Below, piece after piece: positions 22,049 to 30,995 of a stretch of 64,000 bases of DNA. The notes under the pieces are model-generated. The model was not told the origin of the DNA. It searched no databases and saw only the letters and a program-made list of their open reading frames with translations. Position 1 is the first letter of the stretch, and each line of letters starts with the position of its first letter. Source of the stretch: Flagellimonas amoyensis (GTDB lineage Bacteria; Bacteroidota; Bacteroidia; Flavobacteriales; Flavobacteriaceae); contig NZ_QBUK01000004.1 in assembly GCF_003058265.1 (NCBI RefSeq), positions 248,001-312,000 of the forward strand, read 5' to 3'. Position numbers and translations under genes: made by a program.

Positions 22049-22924
22049 ATGAAAAAAAATATAAACAAAATAGGAGTATTGAGTTTATTCTCTTGCTTAC
22101 TCCTCTTCATTTCATGTGATTGGGATGAGAGCAATTATGACAGTCTAACTAAAGAGTTAGACCCAAATGCCACCTATTACATCCAATTTAAAGATGCATC
22201 TCAAACTTTGGAATCAGGTTTTGATCCGTCAGGAGAAATCATTGATATCGAGTCCACAATAACAGTGGTATTGTTGGGTACACCCCGTGCACAAGATATA
22301 TCAGTTGACCTTAGCCTTGACCCTGCAAGTACAATCGAGGCTTCAATGTATGAGATAGGAACAACATCTTTGACCATACCAGCAGGTGAAACGTCTGCCT
22401 CAACCACATTCAGAACCATTACTGAAAATATGGTAGAGGAGGAATTGGTCACCTTTATTTTAAATATCGATATGGGTGAAAACAATGCAACTTCTGGAAC
22501 TACGCTCAACTACGAGCTAACAAGATTGGCTCCATGTCGTCCAGTACCCGGGACCTACACCATTGAGATGGCGGATTCTTATGGTGATGGATGGCAAACT
22601 GATGGAGGCAATGGAGGTAATGGCATTACCATAGATCTTGATGGCAATATCATCGAAGTAGGTCTCTGCTCACCTTATGAGGGTAGCGACTATGATTGCA
22701 CCGGTTTTGATACTGTATTCGATTCTGATGTTCTAGACTGGACCAGTGGTACAGCTACATTTGAAATCCCCGAGGGAACCCAATCCGCCAAATGGTTCTT
22801 CCCTGGAGATGCTTATGGTGAAATTTCATTTAAAGTATATGGTCCAGAAGGCGAACTACTATACAGTGTAAGCACTGGAGAAGGCGTTGCCGGGCAATTA
22901 CCTATCGAAAATTGTATATTATAA
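22049..22924 (+). CDS. Lipoprotein with Calx-beta-like and glycine/aspartate-rich C-terminal region
   Basis: Third gene of the susCD operon, 18 bp after susD. A lipoprotein signal ends FISC (Cys23). Residues ~40-165 read like a Calx-beta/DUF1735-type beta sandwich (TSLTIPAGETSASTTFRTI, EELVTFILNI). The last ~110 residues contain ADSYGDGWQTDGGNGGNG and YGEISFKVYGPEGELLYS, a pattern seen in secreted Bacteroidota beta-sandwich domains. Four cysteines in the C-terminal part could form disulfides. It is probably a surface accessory protein of the transporter, comparable in position to SusE/F-type proteins. The ligand is not recognisable. A strong terminator follows. Confidence 0.8.
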   Translation: MKKNINKIGVLSLFSCLLLFISCDWDESNYDSLTKELDPNATYYIQFKDASQTLESGFDPSGEIIDIESTITVVLLGTPRAQDISVDLSLDPASTIEASMYEIGTTSLTIPAGETSASTTFRTITENMVEEELVTFILNIDMGENNATSGTTLNYELTRLAPCRPVPGTYTIEMADSYGDGWQTDGGNGGNGITIDLDGNIIEVGLCSPYEGSDYDCTGFDTVFDSDVLDWTSGTATFEIPEGTQSAKWFFPGDAYGEISFKVYGPEGELLYSVSTGEGVAGQLPIENCIL

Positions 22925-22975
22925 TGATTTAGTTTTCTTACAAGAATTAAGTTTATTTTATTTCAAAGCTTTAAG

Positions 22976-23008
22976 GGACGGTGCTGAATATTCAGCACCG
23001 TCCTTTTT
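22976..23008 (+). terminator. Strong intrinsic terminator of the susCD operon
   Basis: A perfect 28-bp palindrome (13-bp arms GGACGGTGCTGAA and complement, 2-nt centre TA) followed by five T. It lies 52 bp after the last operon gene. The arms are GC-rich in an AT-rich setting. Confidence 0.92.
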
Positions 23009-23034
23009 CGTACAACAAACCTTAAAAAATATTC

Positions 23035-23166
23035 ATGGCTTCTATAGAAGTAATAGGTACCATAGTAAAAGGAAAGGTGGCATGTAAGTTCAATAGTGAA
23101 GGATTCTTTTGGAGAGCACATCACTATGCAAAAGACGATTCGGCAATTCTAGCTTTAGATTTATAA
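23035..23166 (+). CDS. Possible small protein of 43 residues, unrecognised
   Basis: An ATG-to-TAA frame reading MASIEVIGTIVKGKVACKF..., ending ILALDL. It lies 26 bp after the susCD terminator and 70 bp before rlmB. The amino-acid composition looks protein-like, but no family is recognised, no promoter is clear and the frame is short. It may be a real small gene, the remnant of a longer one, or chance. The rest of 23009-23236 shows nothing else. Confidence 0.25.
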   Translation: MASIEVIGTIVKGKVACKFNSEGFFWRAHHYAKDDSAILALDL

Positions 23167-23236
23167 ATTGATATTACATTTATAAAAGAAGCTATAAAAA
23201 GTTTTTTTAGATATTTGCAGACTTTATAAAAATGAG

Positions 23237-23968
23237 ATGAGCGACCAAATCTACGGAATCAGAGCTATACTGGAGGCCATCAGTGCCGAACAACCCATCA
23301 ATAAAATATTCCTTCAAAAGGGACTTAAGGGAGAGCTGTTCAAAGAACTGGAAACCTCTATTCGAAAAAATGGCATCAGTGCATCCTATGTGCCCATTGA
23401 GAAATTGAATCGCCTTACCCGCAACAACCATCAAGGGGTTGTGGCCCAGATTTCCCCAGTTTCCTTCAAAGATTTTGAACAACTTGTGGAAGAGGTCATT
23501 ACCAAAGAAAAAAGTCCACTTCTTCTGCTCTTGGACCAAGTATCCGATGTCCGGAATTTTGGCGCCATCATCCGGACCGCCGAATGTTGTGGCGTACACG
23601 GCATCATTGTTCCAAAAAATGGAGCTGCGCCCATAACGAACGATACCGTAAAAACTTCTGCCGGGGCAGCTTTCAATGTCCCGATTGCCAAGGTAGACCA
23701 CCTAAAGGATGCCGTGTTCTATTTGCAATCATCAGGGATATCCGTTACCGCGGCCACTGAAAAAACCGAAGATGAAATTTATGCCGTGGATTTTGACCAA
23801 CCTTCGGCCATCATTATGGGGTCCGAAGAAAAAGGGATCTCCCCTTCCATCCTCGGTATTGTGGACCAAAAGGCAAAATTGCCCCTTTTGGGCAAAATAG
23901 GCTCATTGAACGTATCCGTGGCATGTGGGGTATTCCTATACGAAGTGGTCAGGCAACGAAGAAAATAG
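23237..23968 (+). CDS. rlmB: TrmH/RlmB-family 23S rRNA 2'-O-ribose methyltransferase
   Basis: SPOUT-class methyltransferase, likely methylating the 2'-O of a guanosine in 23S rRNA domain V. The 243 residues comprise an N-terminal L30e-like substrate-binding domain (~5-75; YGIRAILEAI, NRLTRNNHQGVVAQ) and a C-terminal knotted catalytic domain with all three SPOUT motifs: VRNFGAIIRTAECCG, IIMGSEEKGIS and GSLNVSVACGVFLYE. The start ATG 23237 fits the family; an ATG five bases upstream ends after two codons. It is convergent with the rhomboid gene, with 2 bp between the stops. Confidence 0.93.
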   Translation: MSDQIYGIRAILEAISAEQPINKIFLQKGLKGELFKELETSIRKNGISASYVPIEKLNRLTRNNHQGVVAQISPVSFKDFEQLVEEVITKEKSPLLLLLDQVSDVRNFGAIIRTAECCGVHGIIVPKNGAAPITNDTVKTSAGAAFNVPIAKVDHLKDAVFYLQSSGISVTAATEKTEDEIYAVDFDQPSAIIMGSEEKGISPSILGIVDQKAKLPLLGKIGSLNVSVACGVFLYEVVRQRRK

Positions 23969-23970
23969 CG

Positions 23971-24696
23971 TCACTCCTTTTTATCCGGTCGATAGTGGTA
24001 CCTGACCTCCATTATATCCTCCCCTTCTTCTTCCCGATTCTCTATGAAATTACCATTCTCATCAAAATGTTTGAGGAAAGGATCGTTGTCCTCACTATAA
24101 TCTTCCCGCTCCCATTCATACTTTCTTTCCAAGGGCAGTTTGACCTTAATGGCCAATGCAAGCAATAACCCAGTAGCAAAACCTGCCAGATGTCCTTCCC
24201 ATGAAATATCCTCTTTGATGGGGAAAATATACCAGATCATACTCCCATAAATGAAAACGACCACCAAAGAAAGGGCAACCAATCTGTAGTGCTTGGCAAA
24301 GATGCCCTTAAAAAATATAAAACTGGACAGTACGTAGATAAGTCCACTTGCGCCGATATGGTAAGATGGTCTGCCTATCAACCAAGTGATGAGGCCCGAA
24401 AGTACTACCCCCAACAACAAGACCCTAAAGGCTGTTTCGCGATAAAAATAGAACAGAAAAGACGATAGCACCGCCAAGGGAACCGTATTGTTATAAAGAT
24501 GCTCCACCGACCCATGGATAAACGGACCCAACACTACACCCTTCAACCCAGAAACAGTTCTTGGGTATATGCCATATTCGTTCAGGTTGATGCCAAAGCG
24601 CACCTCCGCCCAAAACACGGTCCATATGGCCAGCACCGCCAAAAGAGGTGCCAGCACTACACTTTGGGAAAACTTATAAGGTTTGGACAATTCCAT
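23971..24696 (-). CDS. Rhomboid-family intramembrane serine protease
   Basis: Inner-membrane serine protease cleaving transmembrane substrates. The 241 residues hold about six hydrophobic segments. The catalytic serine is in HIGASGLIY and the catalytic histidine in WEGHLAGF, with the TM2 motif HGSVEHLYNN also present, so the enzyme should be active. A charged cytoplasmic tail of about 55 residues (from LPLERKYEW) contains two acidic runs. Divergent from rarA across a 120-bp gap. Confidence 0.9.
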   Translation of the reverse strand: MELSKPYKFSQSVVLAPLLAVLAIWTVFWAEVRFGINLNEYGIYPRTVSGLKGVVLGPFIHGSVEHLYNNTVPLAVLSSFLFYFYRETAFRVLLLGVVLSGLITWLIGRPSYHIGASGLIYVLSSFIFFKGIFAKHYRLVALSLVVVFIYGSMIWYIFPIKEDISWEGHLAGFATGLLLALAIKVKLPLERKYEWEREDYSEDNDPFLKHFDENGNFIENREEEGEDIMEVRYHYRPDKKE

Positions 24697-24816
24697 GGTT
24701 ACTTCATTGCAATTATGTTACCAGAACCTTGAAAATACACAAATTGTCATATTCCTGAACATTAGATCGGAAAAGGAGGTCAAAATCACCATCAAAATTG
24801 TCTTATTTTTACACCT

Positions 24817-26094
24817 ATGAATGAACCTTTGGCAGAACGGATACGCCCAAAAACACTGGAAGATTATATCAGCCAGCAACATTTGGTGGGCGAACATGGC
24901 GCATTGACCACTCAAATCAAAAATGGGGTCATTCCTTCTTTGATATTTTGGGGGCCTCCGGGAACCGGAAAGACCACCTTGGCAAACATCATTGCCACGG
25001 AAAGTCAAAGACCGTTCTACACCCTCAGCGCTATAAGCAGCGGTGTAAAGGATGTAAGGGAAGTCATTGACAAGGCCAAACAAAGTGGGGGCCTGTTCAC
25101 CTCAAAAAATCCGATCCTTTTTATTGATGAGATCCATCGGTTCAGCAAATCCCAACAAGATTCCCTGCTGGGTGCCGTGGAAAAGGGATGGGTGACATTG
25201 ATAGGTGCCACCACCGAAAATCCCAGCTTTGAAGTGATTCCCGCATTGCTGTCCAGGTGTCAGGTCTATGTCCTGAACCCTTTTGGCAAAGAGGACCTCG
25301 TGGCTTTGTTGGAAAGGGCCATCAAAACGGACAATGCTCTCAAAAACAAAAAAATATCCCTGAAAGAAACTGAGGCACTCCTGCGTTTGTCCGGCGGCGA
25401 TGGCAGAAAACTGCTCAACATCTTTGAACTCATCATCAACTCGGAAGCCAGCGAGAGTATCACCATCACCAATGATCTAGTCCTTAGTAAAGTCCAAAAG
25501 AACACCGTACTTTATGACAAGACTGGGGAACAACATTATGATATCATTTCAGCATTCATCAAATCGGTCAGGGGAAGTGACCCCAATGCTGCGGTCTATT
25601 GGCTGGCCCGAATGATTGAAGGTGGCGAGGATGTGAAGTTCATTGCCCGCCGAATGATCATTTTGGCATCGGAGGACATAGGAAATGCCAACCCCACGGC
25701 ACTGGTCATGGCCAATGCCACTTTTGAGGCCGTAAACATTATTGGATACCCGGAAGCGAGGATCATTTTGGGACAATGTGCCACTTATCTGGCCAGCTCA
25801 CCAAAGAGCAACTCCAGTTACATGGCCATCAATGAAGCCCTACAAATGGTAAAGCAGACCGGAGACCTATCCGTCCCCATGGCCATTCGGAACGCCCCAA
25901 CAAAGTTGATGAAGGACCTTGGCTATGGCAAAGGCTATGCATATGCCCATGACCACGAGAACAATTTTGCAGAATTTGAGTTCCTGCCCGATGAGATTTC
26001 GGGCACCACTTTTTACAAACCCGGAAACAACCCTAGGGAAAAGGGCATGAGGGATTTTTTAAAAAGTAGATGGAAGGACAAATATGATTTTTAG
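24817..26094 (+). CDS. rarA: Replication-associated recombination protein A (AAA+ ATPase)
   Basis: MgsA/RarA/WRNIP1-family clamp-loader-like ATPase acting at stalled replication forks. The 425 residues show Walker A GPPGTGKTTL at ~46-55, Walker B LFIDEIHRF, sensor-1 GATTENPSFEV and the C-terminal tetramerisation region (GSDPNAAVYWLARMIEGGED, ASEDIGNANPTAL). Upstream lies TATTTTTA, one base off the -7 consensus, close to the ATG. Its stop overlaps by 3 bp the stop of the convergent gene at 26091. Confidence 0.95.
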   Translation: MNEPLAERIRPKTLEDYISQQHLVGEHGALTTQIKNGVIPSLIFWGPPGTGKTTLANIIATESQRPFYTLSAISSGVKDVREVIDKAKQSGGLFTSKNPILFIDEIHRFSKSQQDSLLGAVEKGWVTLIGATTENPSFEVIPALLSRCQVYVLNPFGKEDLVALLERAIKTDNALKNKKISLKETEALLRLSGGDGRKLLNIFELIINSEASESITITNDLVLSKVQKNTVLYDKTGEQHYDIISAFIKSVRGSDPNAAVYWLARMIEGGEDVKFIARRMIILASEDIGNANPTALVMANATFEAVNIIGYPEARIILGQCATYLASSPKSNSSYMAINEALQMVKQTGDLSVPMAIRNAPTKLMKDLGYGKGYAYAHDHENNFAEFEFLPDEISGTTFYKPGNNPREKGMRDFLKSRWKDKYDF

Positions 26095-26939
26095 AACTTG
26101 ATGTCGAGCTCCATCATTTTTTTCTCCCCATTATCGGAATATTCCAGAACCCACTTTTCGTCCTTTTTGAAAACCACGGCACTGTTTCCTGCATAATTTG
26201 TCAAGAAAACATTCTCCATAGAGGTCTCACCCAACTTCAATACAATTTTTGGGGTGCTGTCCACCAATTGATAGCCATTCTCAATCGGCTGCGCATAGAG
26301 CACGCCTGATGGCACTTGGACCTGAGGCTCGGAGGCAGTTGTGGGTCTTTGAATAGTGGAAGGACGTGGTTCCACGCTCTTATAGGTCTGTTCTTCCAAA
26401 GTGGCCTTTTGCTCCACAACATATTCCTTGGGCTTTTCCTCCAACGTTTTCACATCGTCCTTAAAGCTGATCGTCAAGGGCTTATCCTGTGAAACGACTT
26501 CCTGGGTCTTGGGCTCATACTGATAGTTCATCGTGGAGAAAGAAGCAAAGGCACGTTCCAAGGCCTCTTTGTAAGCGGCATCAAACTCTTTGGTCTTGCT
26601 CTTTCCCTCTTCAGTCCTGAACACTTCAACATTCTGGCAGTTCTTCAAGGTAAGGTGCAGTTTTGTGGAAAACATGGAAGAATTGTCCAAAAGGTCGGCC
26701 ATAAGCCCCAAACACCTATTGGCCGCCAAGTCCGCCGGAAGGGCATCGTCATATACCGCCGTAAAACCATTTTCGCCAAAAAAATGTTTGACCAAGGTAC
26801 TGGTCTGATATTGGTTCTCCGATTTAAAACTTCCAAACTTTTTGGGCACAATGATATATTTGTACTCATTCAATTGTGCACTTACGGAATAATTCAGCCC
26901 TAGGGCAAACAACAAAATATATAGCAATTTCGATTTCAT
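26091..26939 (-). CDS. Secreted protein of unknown function
   Basis: A 282-residue protein with a signal peptide (1-21, cut after NYSVSA). No family is recognised with confidence. It contains LNEYKYIIVPKKFGSFKSEN, then a helical part, a Thr/Pro/Gln-rich linker (~170-210, PRPSTIQRPTTASEPQ) and a C-terminal beta region with PIENGYQLVDSTPKIVLKL and an ending rich in Lys/Glu. It is likely periplasmic. It is the last gene of a leftward run, 12 bp after the DUF5723 outer-membrane protein, suggesting a shared envelope role. Confidence 0.75.
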   Translation of the reverse strand: MKSKLLYILLFALGLNYSVSAQLNEYKYIIVPKKFGSFKSENQYQTSTLVKHFFGENGFTAVYDDALPADLAANRCLGLMADLLDNSSMFSTKLHLTLKNCQNVEVFRTEEGKSKTKEFDAAYKEALERAFASFSTMNYQYEPKTQEVVSQDKPLTISFKDDVKTLEEKPKEYVVEQKATLEEQTYKSVEPRPSTIQRPTTASEPQVQVPSGVLYAQPIENGYQLVDSTPKIVLKLGETSMENVFLTNYAGNSAVVFKKDEKWVLEYSDNGEKKMMELDIKF

Positions 26940-26951
26940 GGTAACAATAAC

Positions 26952-28409
26952 TCAATTATTGTTCCAAGATATGATATTAAATCCGAACTGTAAAGAAGCG
27001 TAGTGACTATCGGCTATGTTCCCGTAGCTTAAAACGTTGTCTCCCAGTACATAAAAATTTACAGGACCGGCCTGTAAATTCAACCCAAGACCGATGTTGG
27101 TGAAAGAATACTTATCCACAGTGTAGGTCGTCTTCAATGACAGTGTCCTTCCCAATCTTTTTTGATAGAATCCGGTCAGTGCAGCCTGAATGCCCCTTGG
27201 CCTTTTGATCATATAGAGCTGTCCCCCTACACTGTTCCTGTAGAAATCGCTATTGGAGCCGCCGCCTGTGTTTATGGCACAACCGCAGTTCTCTGACCAG
27301 CTTCTCCCTCCTTCCCCAAAATCATATCGAATGGAGCCATATGCCTTTACCGGTCTTAACGAAATATAGCCGGACTGGTTTTCCCCATGGGGCAGTGCCT
27401 CATCAATTTCATCCACAAGATCTTGCCAAAGGTCGTTGTTCACATTGTCGATATCCTCGGGTAGAAAAACCGTGATTCCCTCGGTACTTGTGGCACCCTC
27501 AAAGGTGTAGTTCCAGACATCGTTGGAATTATAGATGAACCCCACATCCAAAATACTTCCCGTTATGGAGGTCTGCGGATTCAACTGATGGGTAAACCCG
27601 GCATCGAAGCCCAGTCCCAAGCTTCCCCCGAGCAACACACGTTCCGTGAACAGGCTGGTCAGGTCCTTTCTGGTGGTTCCGGTATCCGCATCAATGATAT
27701 CATAAAATCCTTTCACACCGGAAGTCTGCAATTGCATGTCGGCCACGATGATACTGTTGTACATATTGTTCTGTCCCTCCACGGTTCGGAAAGAGCCTGA
27801 ATTTTTGATGGACTGGAACTGGAAAATGCTGGAATATAATTTTGCCCTGGCCCCAATGGTCAGGGTATTGCTGACTTTCCTATTGATGCCAAAATGGAAC
27901 ACATTCACCATCTCACCCCTTAAGCTCAAATCACCCAGGTCAAAACTCCTACCGATATTGTTCCCACCATTGCCCTCAAAAGCCAAAAGGGCCAAATCTT
28001 TGGGCCAGTAACTTATGATGTCCATTTCACCGTACATCCCGAAGGAATAGTAGTCATCTGGTCTATTCTTGCCCCGAAAACCAATATTGAACCCATCTAT
28101 CTGACTCGTGGAACCAAAATCGTCCCTTCGGGTCATCACATCCAAAACACGCTCCTGTACCTTTGTGGTAAAATCCACCCCATCATTGGCAAAAAGGTCA
28201 TTCACGGTGACCCCACTGGTCGAAGCTTGAAAAAACAGGCCCGATAGTACTGGGACCCCAACATGCCAGCGCTGCGAGGTCTTCATTCCCGGGTTGAGCA
28301 TCAACGCCTGTGGGATTTCATTGAAATCGTAGAGCAATTGTCTATTTTGGGCATGAATGGAAGAAATCCCAAAAACAGCTATAAGTATAGTTTTGAGGAA
28401 TCCTCTCAT
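26952..28409 (-). CDS. DUF5723-type outer-membrane beta-barrel protein
   Basis: A 485-residue protein with a signal peptide (1-20, ending SSIHA). It has long alternating beta-strand patterns and an early motif LNPGMKTSQRWHVGVP typical of the family. Other family-like parts are GRSFDLGDLSLRGEMVNVFH and a final strand (LQFGFNIISW). Family membership indicates an outer-membrane barrel of unknown role. Its start overlaps the upstream lipoprotein stop as ATGA, so translation is probably coupled. Confidence 0.75.
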   Translation of the reverse strand: MRGFLKTILIAVFGISSIHAQNRQLLYDFNEIPQALMLNPGMKTSQRWHVGVPVLSGLFFQASTSGVTVNDLFANDGVDFTTKVQERVLDVMTRRDDFGSTSQIDGFNIGFRGKNRPDDYYSFGMYGEMDIISYWPKDLALLAFEGNGGNNIGRSFDLGDLSLRGEMVNVFHFGINRKVSNTLTIGARAKLYSSIFQFQSIKNSGSFRTVEGQNNMYNSIIVADMQLQTSGVKGFYDIIDADTGTTRKDLTSLFTERVLLGGSLGLGFDAGFTHQLNPQTSITGSILDVGFIYNSNDVWNYTFEGATSTEGITVFLPEDIDNVNNDLWQDLVDEIDEALPHGENQSGYISLRPVKAYGSIRYDFGEGGRSWSENCGCAINTGGGSNSDFYRNSVGGQLYMIKRPRGIQAALTGFYQKRLGRTLSLKTTYTVDKYSFTNIGLGLNLQAGPVNFYVLGDNVLSYGNIADSHYASLQFGFNIISWNNN

Positions 28410-28957
28410 TTCAAACGGAATATAAATTCTGCGGCGGAACTCAACGAAATCTTGGGTTCCGGATGTGTAGATGTACTAGTGGCATCGCCCAAATTCCTAC
28501 CCGTGACCCTAAAACTTGACGTATTGGTAAGAATGGAAAGGCTGAGACCTCCCGGGCCGTAAGTAACCTCCCGGGTAAACGTTTCCGTAGGGTTGGCTTC
28601 CACCGTAAATGTTTCTTGATATATGGGAGTTCCTGACTCATCCAAAAAATCGATGCTGATATCCGCTCGTTTGCTGGTCGTGTTCTCAATTTCGTAGATG
28701 ATCACCCCTTCCAGTAAACGCTCTGCCACATAGGCTTCGTTGAATGCGTCAAAATTTACGGTTTGGGCATAGAATGTGCCAAACCCCCCAGCTGAATTGA
28801 TGGTCTCCTCATCCGATTCCAAATAAAAAATACCTGAGGCCAGTGTTGGTGTCACACTGAGATCATCGATTTGGCTGAAATCCTGTTCTTCCGTACACGA
28901 AGAAAGCATCAAAATGAAGATTGAGGCAAAAAGCACCTGGAAAAACAATTTTTTCAT
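28406..28957 (-). CDS. Small lipoprotein of unknown function
   Basis: The preferred start, ATG 28957, gives a lipoprotein signal ending LSSC (Cys21) and 183 residues. A second in-frame ATG at 28975 would add six residues. The mature part is beta-rich, with FDAFNEAYVAERLLEGVIIY and NTTSKRADISIDFLDESG. No family is recognised. It overlaps the DUF5723 gene by 4 bp (ATGA), which suggests a lipoprotein/outer-membrane-protein pair. Confidence 0.7.
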   Translation of the reverse strand: MKKLFFQVLFASIFILMLSSCTEEQDFSQIDDLSVTPTLASGIFYLESDEETINSAGGFGTFYAQTVNFDAFNEAYVAERLLEGVIIYEIENTTSKRADISIDFLDESGTPIYQETFTVEANPTETFTREVTYGPGGLSLSILTNTSSFRVTGRNLGDATSTSTHPEPKISLSSAAEFIFRLK

Positions 28958-29015
28958 AGCCAAAAGCATTTTCAAGAGTAGTGCAAAAGGGGTATGCCGT
29001 TCTTACTATATAACT

Positions 29016-29705
29016 CTATAAAATGCTTTTTATTTCAATAAGATCGTAGATAGTTTTGCAAACATCATGGCTGGCTTCATTATTGGAATTGAAGTGTACC
29101 ACCTGCATTCCCATGGCCTTGGCCCCCAAAATATCCGCCTCCAGATTGTCCCCCACCATAAGCGTGTGCCTTGGTTCAACTTTGGCCCTACTCAGGGCCA
29201 GCTCAAAAATGTAGGGATCGGGTTTCTTTACCCCGGCCATTTCAGAATTGATGATCTGATCAAAGTAATGATGGATATTGCTCCCCTTGAGCTTACGTTC
29301 CTGCACTTTCTCAAACCCATTGGTAATGATGTGCAATCGGTATTTTGGGAAAAGGTATTCCAATACTTCGACAGTGTTGGGCAAAAGGTGTACGAACGAG
29401 GGCAAATGTTCTATGTATTCATGGGACAAGGCATGGATGGTCTCATCCGTGACCGACTCTTTCAAGGTGTCAAAAGTGCGCCGTAAACGTTGGTAGCGGA
29501 GTTCCGATTGGGAAATGCCATTTTCACGGTACAGTTTCCACATCTCAAGGTTGATCGGGGAATAGGTTTCCAAAAAACCACTCAGATCTACATTCACACG
29601 GTTACTTTCCAAAATTTTGGCAAAGGTGAGTGCCGAATTCCTTTCAAAGTCCCACAAAGTATGGTCAAGGTCAAAGAAAATGTCCGTTACCTTATGATCA
29701 AACAT
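29016..29705 (-). CDS. HAD-family hydrolase, YjjG-like (noncanonical nucleotidase)
   Basis: Haloacid-dehalogenase-fold phosphatase, 229 residues. Motif I is FFDLDHTLWDF (~10-20), motif II HIITNGF, motif III around KKPDPYIF and motif IV MVGDNLEADILGA, all intact. The helical cap inserted after motif I and the overall sequence resemble YjjG, which hydrolyses pyrimidine and damaged nucleoside monophosphates. Its start overlaps the upstream gene by 8 bp, so it belongs to the radC run. Confidence 0.88.
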   Translation of the reverse strand: MFDHKVTDIFFDLDHTLWDFERNSALTFAKILESNRVNVDLSGFLETYSPINLEMWKLYRENGISQSELRYQRLRRTFDTLKESVTDETIHALSHEYIEHLPSFVHLLPNTVEVLEYLFPKYRLHIITNGFEKVQERKLKGSNIHHYFDQIINSEMAGVKKPDPYIFELALSRAKVEPRHTLMVGDNLEADILGAKAMGMQVVHFNSNNEASHDVCKTIYDLIEIKSIL

Positions 29706-30993
29706 AGTACCGCTTTAAAAAAGATTGATAGAGCTCCATCCAGTCCAAGTGTTGCTTGCCGCCCAACAGTTCGTTGGAGAACACCACAATGAAATCCCCT
29801 TTCACCTGCTTGACCATGCGGTACATCTTATCCATTTTTTCGAAGATCTCCTCCTTGTCACGGTAGTTCAACAAGGCATAATCGTGTACGGCAAAAGGAT
29901 GCACCCTGAGCGGTTGCTTCACTTCCATATTGATGTCATAAAAATGAAAGGGCGTGCAGGTCCCTGCCCTGAAACCGACTTCGTGGGTATAGCCCATGGA
30001 AAAATCGTCCGTAAACTCTGTTTCCACCAAATTACGATAGGTGGCGGGAACATTCACCCTATTGTACCGAAGCCTGGAGTAGGTAATGGGCCTGTTGATC
30101 AGATTGCCCAATTGATTTTTCTCTTGCTTCAACACGGTTTTGTCCGTAGACGACAAAAATGAGGTGCTGAGCGATACCTCACTGTAATCCGCCACTGATT
30201 TTATCAGATACCTGAACTTGTTATGGTTTGTGGAGACATTCTTATCATGGGCCGAATGTTTGGCAAACTGAAAGAAGAACATGGTCTTTATGGGAAACTT
30301 TTTGTGGATTTCGATAAGTTCATAAAAATTGTCAAACGGGTCTTTCTTCAAGCCCAACAGGACTGAGAAACGGTCCAGGACACTGCGAAACTTAAAATTC
30401 CCAAGGTCGATGAAAAAGCCCCCAAGGGTCCTGGCCAAACCTCGCATGGCAAAGGCATGCGAAGTGGTGACGTTGATGATGGACGTGAATCGATATGATT
30501 TTTCCTTGTGCTCAATATCGGGGAAACGTTGTTGGAGCGCATCCAAAAGTTTAAGAGCCCATAGATCCACCACGGGCAGTTCCAAAAAGTTGTTCTGGTA
30601 GGCAATGCTCTCCTTGACCGGAAACCGACCTACGCTGTCCTTCACATGGGGAAGGTATTCCTCATAACGGCTCAGAAGAAAAAAACTTGCCGAAAAAATA
30701 TCGAAGGGTAACGTGCTCTTGTCCCCTGCAGAGAAAAAACAGGGCACGCCTTCCCAGTCCATCACCTTAATATCCAAATCATTGATACCTTGTTCAAACA
30801 AGAGGTCATTGCTTCGTATAAAAAATTCATTTTGCAGGGGCTGCTTGGAATAGGTCATCTTGGGACCGGTATGCTTGATAAAATCCTCTACCCTGGTGGT
30901 AAAGGTGATTTCCATCCCCAATATTTTTTCAAATAGCTGCCTTGCCGTGTAGGTGAGCCTGTTCGTGATCTTATGGGTGAATATCAGCAACAT
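29698..30993 (-). CDS. Polysaccharide-deacetylase-like protein (DUF7033 type), probably catalytically degenerate
   Basis: A 431-residue protein resembling the Bacteroidota group annotated as polysaccharide deacetylase with an N-terminal DUF7033 region (~1-150). The C-terminal half keeps RTLGGFFIDL and GYTHEVGFRAGTCTPFHFYD. Where I expect the metal-binding Asp pair of NodB-type enzymes, the sequence is INVTTSHAFAMRG. Where a His-Pro-Ser motif is usual, it reads SLSTSFLSS. It may therefore bind but not hydrolyse sugars. It is 2 bp after radC. Comparison is from memory of the family. Confidence 0.7.
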   Translation of the reverse strand: MLLIFTHKITNRLTYTARQLFEKILGMEITFTTRVEDFIKHTGPKMTYSKQPLQNEFFIRSNDLLFEQGINDLDIKVMDWEGVPCFFSAGDKSTLPFDIFSASFFLLSRYEEYLPHVKDSVGRFPVKESIAYQNNFLELPVVDLWALKLLDALQQRFPDIEHKEKSYRFTSIINVTTSHAFAMRGLARTLGGFFIDLGNFKFRSVLDRFSVLLGLKKDPFDNFYELIEIHKKFPIKTMFFFQFAKHSAHDKNVSTNHNKFRYLIKSVADYSEVSLSTSFLSSTDKTVLKQEKNQLGNLINRPITYSRLRYNRVNVPATYRNLVETEFTDDFSMGYTHEVGFRAGTCTPFHFYDINMEVKQPLRVHPFAVHDYALLNYRDKEEIFEKMDKMYRMVKQVKGDFIVVFSNELLGGKQHLDWMELYQSFLKRYYV

Positions 30994-30995
30994 GG

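Noticed and set aside
22925-22975. A second small gene directly after the susCD lipoprotein.
   Set aside because: The frame has no start of its own and runs through the terminator palindrome.
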